A stretch of 55,415 nt of DNA from Peronospora farinosa (Eukaryota; Oomycota; Peronosporomycetes; Peronosporales; Peronosporaceae), in the NCBI GenBank assembly GCA_947646735.1, contig CANTFK010000784.1, positions 1-55,415 of the forward strand. Direction: 5' to 3'. A program made the position numbers and the translations under genes. The notes under the pieces are model-generated. The model was given only the letters and a program-made list of their open reading frames with translations. It did no database searches and was not told the DNA's origin. Positions 1 through 12,721 of this stretch are shown here, piece by piece (within the stretch, counting starts at the first letter, position 1; each line of letters opens with the position of its first letter).

Positions 1-1831
1 GTCAGGGTCTGGCAAAGCCAAAATAGGAGCATGAAGAAGGCTAGCCTTCACCGCTTGAAAAGCATCCTCGTGTTCGGCATGCCAACACCATTCCACATCC
101 TTTTTGAGGAGATTGGATAATGGCCGAGCCATATCAGCGTAATTCTCGCTGTACTTGTGTAAGTAATGGGCAAGGCCAAGCCATTTACGCAAGTCCTTCT
201 GAGACTGTGGAACAGGCCAATCGACTATGGCTTTGACCTTGGCGGGATCCGCTCTAAGGCCCCATTTTCCAATGAAACACCCTAGAAAGGGAATTTCTGC
301 GGCCCCGAAGATGCACTTAGATGCATTAGCATATAGCTTATTAGTGCGCATGCGCTCGAGCACAGCTCGTATATGAACAATATGGTTCTCAATATCTGAC
401 CGCCCATTTTCAGCTCGACTATGGACAAAAATGTCATCAAAGTACGTCAAACAAAAAGTCATCAAAGTACGTATGTGCATAACTTCGATGGGGTCGAAAC
501 AATAGCATCACCAAACGATTAAACGTAGCCGGAGCATTAGATAGCCTCTGGGGCATAAGCAACTACTCCCAGAGCATACCGCTCGGAGTACTAACAGCAG
601 TAAGCGGAATATCGCTAGCCCGCATGAGCAATTAGTAATAACCTTCGACTAAGTCAAGCGCACTGTACATGGTACAACCGACCATATTGTTCTGAAGAAC
701 ATCCTTTAGGTATTGGCGTCTGCGCCGGTATAGTGGCTGCATTGAGCTTATTATAAGCATGAACGATACGCCACTTACCATTCGGTTTCTTGACACAGAA
801 AGTGGGTGTCGAGTGCGGAGACTTACTCTCACGCCCCATACCCGACGCGTGCTTTGCACGAAAGAACTCGTCAAGGACTTCACACTGTTCTTTGGGTAAA
901 GGACACTGTCGTGTTACGCAGTATTTGGTTCCAGGAACCAAGTCAATTTCATGACGTACACCTCTATCAGGGGGCAGAACCGACGGCGGATCATAGCACA
1001 CCACGTCCTGAAATTTCTTTACTACAAGGGTAGTTGGGACCCGATTAATTCTTAAAGATTGATGATTCACTACGTGCACTAAGTGCCGCCTTTGTATCTT
1101 CGAGGACTGTCTCATCGACAAGCGAGGATGAGTTCAACTCGAAGCTAGGTCGAATGACCACCATATCGAATAGATCACCAGCCTTCAAGGCTTGATGAAA
1201 TTCATCCACAGACATTTCGTCTAGCTCTAAGAGAGCATTTAGTGATGGGAGGACCTCAAGATCAGCCTCACCATCTGCATCACCTGTTAATTCGTTGACC
1301 AGGGTGTACAACTGGTCGCTGACATCACTACGCGATAAACAGACACTTTACGTCTTGCAGCCGCCATCTGGCAGCGCTGCCGTATCATTGACGAGACCGT
1401 ACATTTTAAAGTACTTTGGATACCATTATCCCCAAGGTCAACAGATTCCTTGACCTTAACCTGCCCTATGCGAAAGCCGATGTCAGTATCTACATCCAGT
1501 GGGTCACTAGTACCAGTGACTTTACTAACAAGGTCATCGACCTTAGCTTGCTCTATCCGAGAGCCGATGTCATTACCGACATCCAGTGAATCGCATTTAC
1601 AGCCAATATCGCTAACAAGGTCATCGAACTTAACTTGCTCTACACAAGAACCGATGTCATTACCGATATCCAGTGTCTCAATATTACTATGAGTAACACT
1701 CAACGGAGTACGTGCCGTTCCACTAAGTGTCACTGAGATCTGCTCAACATCATTATTGTTGACAGTGGATTTTATCAGCTCAGACACTCCAATATTCAGC
1801 ACACTAATTGAATCAGTTAATGGCTCGCGCC
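1..1831 (-). pseudogene. Array unit A (partial), RT/RNase H remnant
   Basis: Left-truncated unit. It starts inside the RNase H/connection region (the coding sequence of YFDD lies near 440) and contains the damaged RT palm, the RT fingers (654-1121) and the spacer (1045-1802). It carries the 1-bp deletion near 1335 that splits the spacer frame. In the spacer it reads Asn (AAT on the minus strand) where the other units read Val. Confidence 0.85.
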
Positions 1832-4009
1832 AAAACCGCTTCTGTTGGCTTATATTTTACCTCGAAATTATATTCAGCAAAAAATGACATCCATCTGGCC
1901 ATTCTCTGCCAGAGATACGGCGACTGAGTCGCAGTGCGTAACGACGCATGATCGGTATAGATCACAAAAGGCTTCGAGCCCAGCAGATGAACTCTGAATT
2001 TGACTATAGCATACTTCAATGCAAGTAGCTCTTTTTCATGAAGGGGATAGTTCTTCTCTGCAGCTTTCATCTGGCGAGATTCAAAAGCGATCACACGCTC
2101 ACGACCTTCATCATCTATTTGTAGCAGAGCACTGCCAATGGCAAAATCCGACGCGTCACAGACGACGCTAAACGGTCGGTCAGGGTCTGGCAAAGCCAAA
2201 ATAGGAGCATGAAGAAGGCTAGCCTTCACCGCTTGAAAAGCATCCTCGTGTTCGGCATGCCAACACCATTCCACATCCTTTTTGAGGAGATTGGATAATG
2301 GCCGAGCCATATCAGCGTAATTCTCGCTGTACTTGTGTAAGTAATGGGCAAGGCCAAGCCATTTACGCAAGTCCTTCTGAGACTGTGGAACAGGCCAATC
2401 GACTATGGCTTTGACCTTGGCGGGATCCGCTCTAAGGCCCCATTTTCCAATGAAACACCCTAGAAAGGGAATTTCTGCGGCCCCGAAGATGCACTTAGAT
2501 GCATTAGCATATAGCTTATTAGTGCGCATGCGCTCGAGCACAGCTCGTATATGAACAATATGGTTCTCAATATCTGACCGCCCATTTTCAGCTCGACTAT
2601 GGACAAAAATGTCATCAAAGTACGTCAAACAAAAAGTCATCAAAGTACGTATGTGCATAACTTCGATGGGGTCGAAACAATAGCATCACCAAACGATTAA
2701 ACGTAGCCGGAGCATTAGATAGCCTCTGGGGCATAAGCAACTACTCCCAGAGCATACCGCTCGGAGTACTAACAGCAGTAAGCGGAATATCGCTAGCCCG
2801 CATGAGCAATTAGTAATAACCTTCGACTAAGTCAAGCGCACTGTACATGGTACAACCGACCATATTGTTCTGAAGAACATCCTTTAGGTATTGGCGTCTG
2901 CGCCGGTATAGTGGCTGCATTGAGCTTATTATAAGCATGAACGATACGCCACTTACCATTCGGTTTCTTGACACAGAAAGTGGGTGTCGAGTGCGGAGAC
3001 TTACTCTCACGCCCCATACCCGACGCGTGCTTTGCACGAAAGAACTCGTCAAGGACTTCACACTGTTCTTTGGGTAAAGGACACTGTCGTGTTACGCAGT
3101 ATTTGGTTCCAGGAACCAAGTCAATTTCATGACGTACACCCCTATCAGGGGGCAGAACCGACGGCGGATCATAGCACACCACGTCCTGAAATTTCTTTAC
3201 TACAAGGGTAGTTGGGACCCGATTAATTCTTAAAGATTGATGATTCACTACGTGCACTAAGTGCCGCCTTTGTATCTTCGAGAACTGTCTCATCGACAAG
3301 CGAGGATGAGTTCAACTCGAAGCTAGGTCGAATGACCACCATATCGAATAGATCACCAGCCTTCAAGGCTTGATGAAATTCATCCACAGACATTTCGTCT
3401 AGCTCTAAGAGAGCATTTAGTGATGGGAGGACCTCAAGATCAGCCTCACCATCTGCATCACCTGTTACTTCGTTGACCAGGGTGTACAACTGGTCGCTGA
3501 CATCACTACGCGATAAACAGACACTTTACGTCTTGCAGCCGCCATCTGGCAGCGCTGCCGTATCATTGACGAGACCGTACATTTTAAAGTACTTTGGATA
3601 CCATTATCCCCAAGGTCAACAGATTCCTTGACCTTAACCTGCCCTATGCGAAAGCCGATGTCAGTATCTACATCCAGTGGGTCACTAGTACCAGTGACTT
3701 TACTAACAAGGTCATCGACCTTAGCTTGCTCTATCCGAGAGCCGATGTCATTACCGACATCCAGTGAATCGCATTTACAGCCAATATCGCTAACAAGGTC
3801 ATCGAACTTAACTTGCTCTATACAAGAACCGATGTCATTACCGATATCCAGTGTCTCAATATTACTATGAGTAACACTCAACGGAGTACGTGCCGTTCCA
3901 CTAAGTGTCACTGAGATCTGCTCAACATCATTATTGTTGACAGTGGATTTTATCAGCTCAGACACTCCAATATTCAGCACACTAATTGAATCAGTTAATG
4001 GCTCGCGCC
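1832..4009 (-). pseudogene. Array unit B, RT/RNase H remnant
   Basis: Complete unit. The RNase H-containing frame is 1813-2658 (281 residues, with YFDD near its start and the RNase H 'YTDHASL' segment), followed on the minus-strand map by RT fingers at 2832-3299 and spacer frames at 3223-3980. The RT palm between 2659 and 2831 carries an in-frame stop and frame changes. This unit has Phe in MSMRQ[S/F]SK, shared only with unit E. Confidence 0.85.
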
Positions 4010-6187
4010 AAAACCGCTTCTGTTGGCTTATATTTTACCTCGAAATTATATTCAGCAAAAAATGACATCCATCTGGCCATTCTCTGCCAGAGATGCGGCG
4101 ACTGAGTCGCAGTGCGTAACGACGCATGATCGGTATAGATCACAAAAGGCTTCGAGCCCAGCAGATGAACTCTGAATTTGACTATAGCATACTTCAATGC
4201 AAGTAGCTCTTTGTCATGAAGGGGATAGTTCTTCTCTGCAGCTTTCATCTGGCGAGATTCAAAAGCGATCACACGCTCACGACCTTCATCATCTATTTGT
4301 AGCAGAGCACTGCCAATGGCAAAATCCGACGCGTCACAGACGACGCTAAACGGTCGGTCAGGGTCTGGCAAAGCCAAAATAGGAGCATGAAGAAGGCTAG
4401 CCTTCACCGCTTGAAAAGAATCCTCGTGTTCGGCATGCCAACACCATTCCACATCCTTTTTGAGGAGATTAGATAATGGCCGAGCCATATCAGCGTAATT
4501 CTCGCTGTACTTGTGTAAGTAATGGGCAAGGCCAAGCCATTTACGCAAGTCCTTCTGAGACTGTGGAACAGGCCAATCGACTATGGCTTTGACCTTGGCG
4601 GGATCCGCTCTAAGGCCCCATTTTCCAATGAAACACCCTAGAAAGGGAATTTCTGCGGCCCCGAAGATGCACTTAGATGCATTAGCATATAGCTTATTAG
4701 TGCGCATGCGCTCGAGCACAGCTCGTATATGAACAATATGGTTCTCAATATCTGACCGCCCATTTTCAGCTCGACTGTGGACAAAAATGTCATCAAAGTA
4801 CGTCAAACAAAAAGTCATCAAAGTACGTATGTGCATAACTTCGATGGGGTCGAAACAATAGCGTCACCAAACGATTAAACGTAGCCGGAGCATTAGATAG
4901 CCTCTGGGGCATAAGCAACTACTCCCAGAGCATACCGCTCGGAGTACTAACAGCAGTAAGCGGAATATCGCTAGCCCGCATGAGCAATTAGTAATAACCT
5001 TCGACTAAGTCAAGCGCACTGTACATGGTACAACCGACCATATTGTTCTGAAGAACATCCTTTAGGTATTGGCGTCTGCGCCGGTATAGTGGCTGCATTG
5101 AGCTTATTATAAGCATGAACGATACGCCACTTACCATTCGGTTTCTTGACACAGAAAGTGGGTGTCGAGTGCGGAGACTTACTCTCACGCCCCATACCCG
5201 ACGCGTGCTTTGCACGAAAGAACTCGTCAAGGACTTCACACTGTTCTTTGGGTAAAGGACACTGTCGTGTTACGCAGTATTTGGTTCCAGGAACCAAGTC
5301 AATTTCATGACGTACACCTCTATCAGGGGGCAGAACCGACGGCGGATCATAGCACACCACGTCCTGAAATTTCTTTACTACAAGGGTAGTTGGGATCCGA
5401 TTAATTCTTAAAGATTGATGATTCACTACGTGCACTAAGTGCCGCCTTTGTATCTTCGAGGACTGTCTCATCGACAAGCGAGGATGAGTTCAACTCGAAG
5501 CTAGGTCGAATGACCACCATATCGAATAGATCACCAGCCTTCAAGGCTTGATGAAATTCATCCACAGACATTTCGTCTAGCTCTAAGAGAGCATTTAGTG
5601 ATGGGAGGACCTCAAGATCAGCCTCACCATCTGCATCACCTGTTACTTCGTTGACCAGGGTGTACAACTGGTCGCTGACATCACTACGCGATAAACAGAC
5701 ACTTTACGTCTTGCAGCCGCCATCTGGCAGCGCTGCCGTATCATTGACGAGACCGTACATTTTAAAGTACTTTGGATACCATTATCCCCAAGGTCAACAG
5801 ATTCCTTGACCTTAACCTGCCCTATGCGAAAGCCGATGTCAGTATCTACATCCAGTGGGTCACTAGTACCAGTGACTTTACTAACAAGGTCATCGACCTT
5901 AGCTTGCTCTATCCGAGAGCCGATGTCATTACCGACATCCAGTGAATCGCATTTACAGCCAATATCGCTAACAAGGTCATCGAACTTAACTTGCTCTATA
6001 CAAGAACCGATGTCATTACCGATATCCAGTGTCTCAATATTACTATGAGTAACACTCAACGGAGTACGTGCCGTTCCACTAAGTGTCACTGAGATCTGCT
6101 CAACATCATTATTGTTGACAGTGGATTTTATCAGCTCAGACACTCCAATATTCAGCACACTAATTGAATCAGTTAATGGCTCGCGCC
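4010..6187 (-). pseudogene. Array unit C, RT/RNase H remnant
   Basis: Complete unit with frames at 3991-4836 (palm end and RNase H), 5010-5477 (RT fingers) and 5401-6158 (spacer). It carries a Val-to-Ile variant (RINRI) that recurs only in unit F, three units away, and a private Ala-to-Ser change in the RNase H-side frame (HEDS). Confidence 0.85.
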
Positions 6188-8365
6188 AAAACCGCTTCTG
6201 TTGGCTTATATTTTACCTCGAAATTATATTCGGCAAAAAATGACATCCATCTGGCCATTCTCTGCCAGAGATGCGGCGACTGAGTCGCAGTGCGTAACGA
6301 CGCATGATCGGTATAGATCACAAAAGGCTTCGAGCCCAGCAGATGAACTCTGAATTTGACTATAGCATACTTCAATGCAAGTAGCTCTTTGTCATGAAGG
6401 GGATAGTTCTTCTCTGCAGCTTTCATCTGGCGAGATTCAAAAGCGATCACACGCTCACGACCTTCATCATCTATTTGTAGCAGAGCACTGCCAATGGCAA
6501 AATCCGACGCGTCACAGACGACGCTAAACGGTCGGTCAGGGTCTGGCAAAGCCAAAATAGGAGCATGAAGAAGGCTAGCCTTCACCGCTTGAAAAGCATC
6601 CTCGTGTTCGGCATGCCAACACCATTCCACATCCTTTTTGAGGAGATTAGATAATGGCCGAGCCATATCAGCGTAATTCTCGCTGTACTTGTGTAAGTAA
6701 TGGGCAAGGCCAAGCCATTTACGCAAGTCCTTCTGAGACTGTGGAACAGGCCAATCGACTATGGCTTTGACCTTGGCGGGATCCGCTCTAAGGCCCCATT
6801 TTCCAATGAAACACCCTAGAAAGGGAATTTCTGCGGCCCCGAAGATGCACTTAGATGCATTAGCATATAGCTTATTAGTGCGCATGCGCTCGAGCACAGC
6901 TCGTATATGAACAATATGGTTCTCAATATCTGACCGCCCATTTTCAGCTCGACTATGGACAAAAATGTCATCAAAGTACGTCAAACAAAAAGTCATCAAA
7001 GTACGTATGTGCATAACTTCGATGGGGTCGAAACAATAGCGTCACCAAACGATTAAACGTAGCCGGAGCATTAGATAGCCTCTGGGGCATAAGCAACTAC
7101 TCCCAGAGCATACCGCTCGGAGTACTAACAGCAGTAAGCGGAATATCGCTAGCCCGCATGAGCAATTAGTAATAACCTTCGACTAAGTCAAGCGCACTGT
7201 ACATGGTACAACCGACCATATTGTTCTGAAGAACATCCTTTAGGTATTGGCGTCTACGCCGGTATAGTGGCTGCATTGAGCTTATTATAAGCATGAACGA
7301 TACGCCACTTACCATTCGGTTTCTTGACACAGAAAGTGGGTGTCGAGTGCGGAGACTTACTCTCACGCCCCATACCCGACGCGTGCTTTGCACGAAAGAA
7401 CTCGTCAAGGACTTCACACTGTTCTTTGGGTAAAGGACACTGTCGTGTTACGCAGTATTTGGTTCCAGGAACCAAGTCAATTTCATGACGTACACCCCTA
7501 TCAGGGGGCAGAACCGACGGCGGATCATAGCACACCACGTCCTGAAATTTCTTTACTACAAGGGTAGTTGGGACCCGATTAATTCTTAAAGATTGATGAT
7601 TCACTACGTGCACTAAGTGCCGCCTTTGTATCTTCGAGGACTGTCTCATCGACAAGCGAGGATGAGTTCAACTCGAAGCTAGGTCGAATGACCACCATAT
7701 CGAATAGATCACCAGCCTTCAAGGCTTGATGAAATTCATCTACAGACATTTCGTCTAGCTCTAAGAGAGCATTTAGTGATGGGAGGACCTCAAGATCAGC
7801 CTCACCATCTGCATCACCTGTTACTTCGTTGACCAGGGTGTACAACTGGTCGCTGACATCACTACGCGATAAACAGACACTTTACGTCTTGCAGCCGCCA
7901 TCTGGCAGCGCTGCCGTATCATTGACGAGACCGTACATTTTAAAGTACTTTGGATACCATTATCCCCAAGGTCAACAGATTCCTTGACCTTAACCTGCCC
8001 TATGCGAAAGCCGATGTCAGTATCTACATCCAGTGGGTCACTAGTACCAGTGACTTTACTAACAAGGTCATCGACCTTAGCTTGCTCTATCCGAGAGCCG
8101 ATGTCATTACCGACATCCAGTGAATCGCATTTACAGCCAATATCGCTAACAAGGTCATCGAACTTAACTTGCTCTATACAAGAACCGATGTCATTACCGA
8201 TATCCAGTGTCTCAATATTACTATGAGTAACACTCAACGGAGTACGTGCCGTTCCACTAAGTGTCACTGAGATCTGCTCAACATCATTATTGTTGACAGT
8301 GGATTTTATCAGCTCAGACACTCCAATATTCAGCACACTAATTGAATCAGTTAATGGCTCGCGCC
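6188..8365 (-). pseudogene. Array unit D, RT/RNase H remnant
   Basis: Complete unit with frames at 6169-7014, 7254-7655 and 7579-8336. The RT-fingers frame is shorter here (133 residues) because an extra point change near 7257 creates another stop. It shares the catctac variant in the spacer (near 7738) with unit F. Confidence 0.85.
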
Positions 8366-10543
8366 AAAACCGCTTCTGTTGGCTTATATTTTACCTCGAA
8401 ATTATATTCAGCAAAAAATGACATCCATCTGGCCATTCTCTGCCAGAGATGCGGCGACTGAGTCGCAGTGCGTAACGACGCATGATCGGTATAGATCACA
8501 AAAGGCTTCGAGCCCAGCAGATGAACTCTGAATTTGACTATAGCATACTTCAATGCAAGTAGCTCTTTGTCATGAAGGGGATAGTTCTTCTCTGCAGCTT
8601 TCATCTGGCGAGATTCAAAAGCGATCACACGCTCACGACCTTCATCATCTATTTGTAGCAGAGCACTGCCAATGGCAAAATCCGACGCGTCACAGACGAC
8701 GCTAAACGGTCGGTCAGGGTCTGGCAAAGCCAAAATAGGAGCATGAAGAAGGCTAGCCTTCACCGCTTGAAAAGCATCCTCGTGTTCGGCATGCCAACAC
8801 CATTCCACATCCTTTTTGAGGAGATTAGATAATGGCCGAGCCATATCAGCGTAATTCTCGCTGTACTTGTGTAAGTAATGGGCAAGGCCAAGCCATTTAC
8901 GCAAGTCCTTCTGAGACTGTGGAACAGGCCAATCGACTATGGCTTTGACCTTGGCGGGATCCGCTCTAAGGCCCCATTTTCCAATGAAACACCCTAGAAA
9001 GGGAATTTCTGCGGCCCCGAAGATGCACTTAGATGCATTAGCATATAGCTTATTAGTGCGCATGCGCTCGAGCACAGCTCGTATATGAACAATATGGTTC
9101 TCAATATCTGACCGCCCATTTTCAGCTCGACTATGGACAAAAATGTCATCAAAGTACGTCAAACAAAAAGTCATCAAAGTACGTATGTGCATAACTTCGA
9201 TGGGGTCGAAACAATAGCGTCACCAAACGATTAAACGTAGCCGGAGCATTAGATAGCCTCTGGGGCATAAGCAACTACTCCCAGAGCATACCGCTCGGAG
9301 TACTAACAGCAGTAAGCGGAATATCGCTAGCCCGCATGAGCAATTAGTAATAACCTTCGACTAAGTCAAGCGCACTGTACATGGTACAACCGACCATATT
9401 GTTCTGAAGAACATCCTTTAGGTATTGGCGTCTGCGCCGGTATAGTGGCTGCATTGAGCTTATTATAAGCATGAACGATACGCCACTTACCATTCGGTTT
9501 CTTGACACAGAAAGTGGGTGTCGAGTGCGGAGACTTACTCTCACGCCCCATACCCGACGCGTGCTTTGCACGAAAGAACTCGTCAAGGACTTCACACTGT
9601 TCTTTGGGTAAAGGACACTGTCGTGTTACGCAGTATTTGGTTCCAGGAACCAAGTCAATTTCATGACGTACACCTCTATCAGGGGGCAGAACCGACGGCG
9701 GATCATAGCACACCACGTCCTGAAATTTCTTTACTACAAGGGTAGTTGGGACCCGATTAATTCTTAAAGATTGATGATTCACTACGTGCACTAAGTGCCG
9801 CCTTTGTATCTTCGAGAACTGTCTCATCGACAAGCGAGGATGAGTTCAACTCGAAGCTAGGTCGAATGACCACCATATCGAATAGATCACCAGCCTTCAA
9901 GGCTTGATGAAATTCATCCACAGACATTTCGTCTAGCTCTAAGAGAGCATTTAGTGATGGGAGGACCTCAAGATCAGCCTCGCCATCTGCATCACCTGTT
10001 ACTTCGTTGACCAGGGTGTACAACTGGTCGCTGACATCACTACGCGATAAACAGACACTTTACGTCTTGCAGCCGCCATCTGGCAGCGCTGCCGTATCAT
10101 TGACGAGACCGTACATTTTAAAGTACTTTGGATACCATTATCCCCAAGGTCAACAGATTCCTTGACCTTAACCTGCCCTATGCGAAAGCCGATGTCAGTA
10201 TCTACATCCAGTGGGTCACTAGTACCAGTGACTTTACTAACAAGGTCATCGACCTTAGCTTGCTCTATCCGAGAGCCGATGTCATTACCGACATCCAGTG
10301 AATCGCATTTACAGCCAATATCGCTAACAAGGTCATCGAACTTAACTTGCTCTATACAAGAACCGATGTCATTACCGATATCCAGTGTCTCAATATTACT
10401 ATGAGTAACACTCAACGGAGTACGTGCCGTTCCACTAAGTGTCACTGAGATCTGCTCAACATCATTATTGTTGACAGTGGATTTTATCAGCTCAGACACT
10501 CCAATATTCAGCACACTAATTGAATCAGTTAATGGCTCGCGCC
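8366..10543 (-). pseudogene. Array unit E, RT/RNase H remnant
   Basis: Complete unit with frames at 8347-9192, 9366-9833 and 9757-10514. It shares the Phe variant with unit B and the 'gcgtcacc' variant (near 9219) with units C, D and G. The in-frame stop and frame breaks of the RT palm are the same as in the other units. Confidence 0.85.
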
Positions 10544-12721
10544 AAAACCGCTTCTGTTGGCTTATATTTTACCTCGAAATTATATTCGGCAAAAAATGAC
10601 ATCCATCTGGCCATTCTCTGCCAGAGATGCGGCGACTGAGTCGCAGTGCGTAACGACGCATGATCGGTATAGATCACAAAAGGCTTCGAGCCCAGCAGAT
10701 GAACTCTGAATTTGACTATAGCATACTTCAATGCAAGTAGCTCTTTGTCATGAAGGGGATAGTTCTTCTCTGCAGCTTTCATCTGGCGAGATTCAAAAGC
10801 GATCACACGCTCACGACCTTCATCATCTATTTGTAGCAGAGCACTGCCAATGGCAAAATCCGACGCGTCACAGACGACGCTAAACGGTCGGTCAGGGTCT
10901 GGCAAAGCCAAAATAGGAGCATGAAGAAGGCTAGCCTTCACCGCTTGAAAAGCATCCTCGTGTTCGGCATGCCAACACCATTCCACATCCTTTTTGAGGA
11001 GATTAGATAATGGCCGAGCCATATCAGCGTAATTCTCGCTGTACTTGTGTAAGTAATGGGCAAGGCCAAGCCATTTACGCAAGTCCTTCTGAGACTGTGG
11101 AACAGGCCAATCGACTATGGCTTTGACCTTGGCGGGATCCGCTCTAAGGCCCCATTTTCCAATGAAACACCCTAGAAAGGGAATTTCTGCGGCCCCGAAG
11201 ATGCACTTAGATGCATTAGCATATAGCTTATTAGTGCGCATGCGCTCGAGCACAGCTCGTATATGAACAATATGGTTCTCAATATCTGACCGCCCATTTT
11301 CAGCTCGACTATGGACAAAAATGTCATCAAAGTACGTCAAACAAAAAGTCATCAAAGTACGTATGTGCATAACTTCGATGGGGTCGAAACAATAGCATCA
11401 CCAAACGATTAAACGTAGCCGGAGCATTAGATAGCCTCTGGGGCATAAGCAACTACTCCCAGAGCATACCGCTCGGAGTACTAACAGCAGTAAGCGGAAT
11501 ATCGCTAGCCCGCATGAGCAATTAGTAATAACCTTCGACTAAGTCAAGCGCACTGTACATGGTACAACCGACCATATTGTTCTGAAGAACATCCTTTAGG
11601 TATTGGCGTCTGCGCCGGTATAGTGGCTGCATTGAGCTTATTATAAGCATGAACGATACGCCACTTACCATTCGGTTTCTTGACACAGAAAGTGGGTGTC
11701 GAGTGCGGAGACTTACTCTCACGCCCCATACCCGACGCGTGCTTTGCACGAAAGAACTCGTCAAGGACTTCACACTGTTCTTTGGGTAAAGGACACTGTC
11801 GTGTTACGCAGTATTTGGTTCCAGGAACCAAGTCAATTTCATGACGTACACCTCTATCAGGGGGCAGAACCGACGGCGGATCATAGCACACCACGTCCTG
11901 AAATTTCTTTACTACAAGGGTAGTTGGGATCCGATTAATTCTTAAAGATTGATGATTCACTACGTGCACTAAGTGCCGCCTTTGTATCTTCGAGGACTGT
12001 CTCATCGACAAGCGAGGATGAGTTCAACTCGAAGCTAGGTCGAATGACCACCATATCGAATAGATCACCAGCCTTCAAGGCTTGATGAAATTCATCTACA
12101 GACATTTCGTCTAGCTCTAAGAGAGCATTTAGTGATGGGAGGACCTCAAGATCAGCCTCACCATCTGCATCACCTGTTACTTCGTTGACCAGGGTGTACA
12201 ACTGGTCGCTGACATCACTACGCGATAAACAGACACTTTACGTCTTGAAGCCGCCATCTGGCAGCGCTGCCGTATCATTGACGAGACCGTACATTTTAAA
12301 GTACTTTGGATACCATTATCCCCAAGGTCAACAGATTCCTTGACCTTAACCTGCCCTATGCGAAAGCCGATGTCAGTATCTACATCCAGTGGGTCACTAG
12401 TACCAGTGACTTTACTAACAAGGTCATCGACCTTAGCTTGCTCTATCCGAGAGCCGATGTCATTGCCGACATCCAGTGAATCGCATTTACAGCCAATATC
12501 GCTAACAAGGTCATCGAACTTAACTTGCTCTATACAAGAACCGATGTCATTACCGATATCCAGTGTCTCAATATTACTATGAGTAACACTCAACGGAGTA
12601 CGTGCCGTTCCACTAAGTGTCACTGAGATCTGCTCAACATCATTATTTTTGACAGTGGATTTTATCAGCTCAGACACTCCAATATTCAGCACACTAATTG
12701 AATCAGTTAATGGCTCGCGCC
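10544..12721 (-). pseudogene. Array unit F, RT/RNase H remnant
   Basis: Complete unit with frames at 10525-11370, 11544-12011 and 11935-12692. It has private changes in the spacer (Asn-to-Lys in STV[N/K]NN and Ala-to-Ser in MAA[A/S]RR) and shares RINRI with unit C. Confidence 0.85.

Noticed and set aside
806..1033. Plus-strand frames recurring in each array unit (75 and 80 codons, also 14363-14761)
   Set aside because: They are antisense to the RT and spacer frames, have no recognisable content, and recur only because the array repeats.
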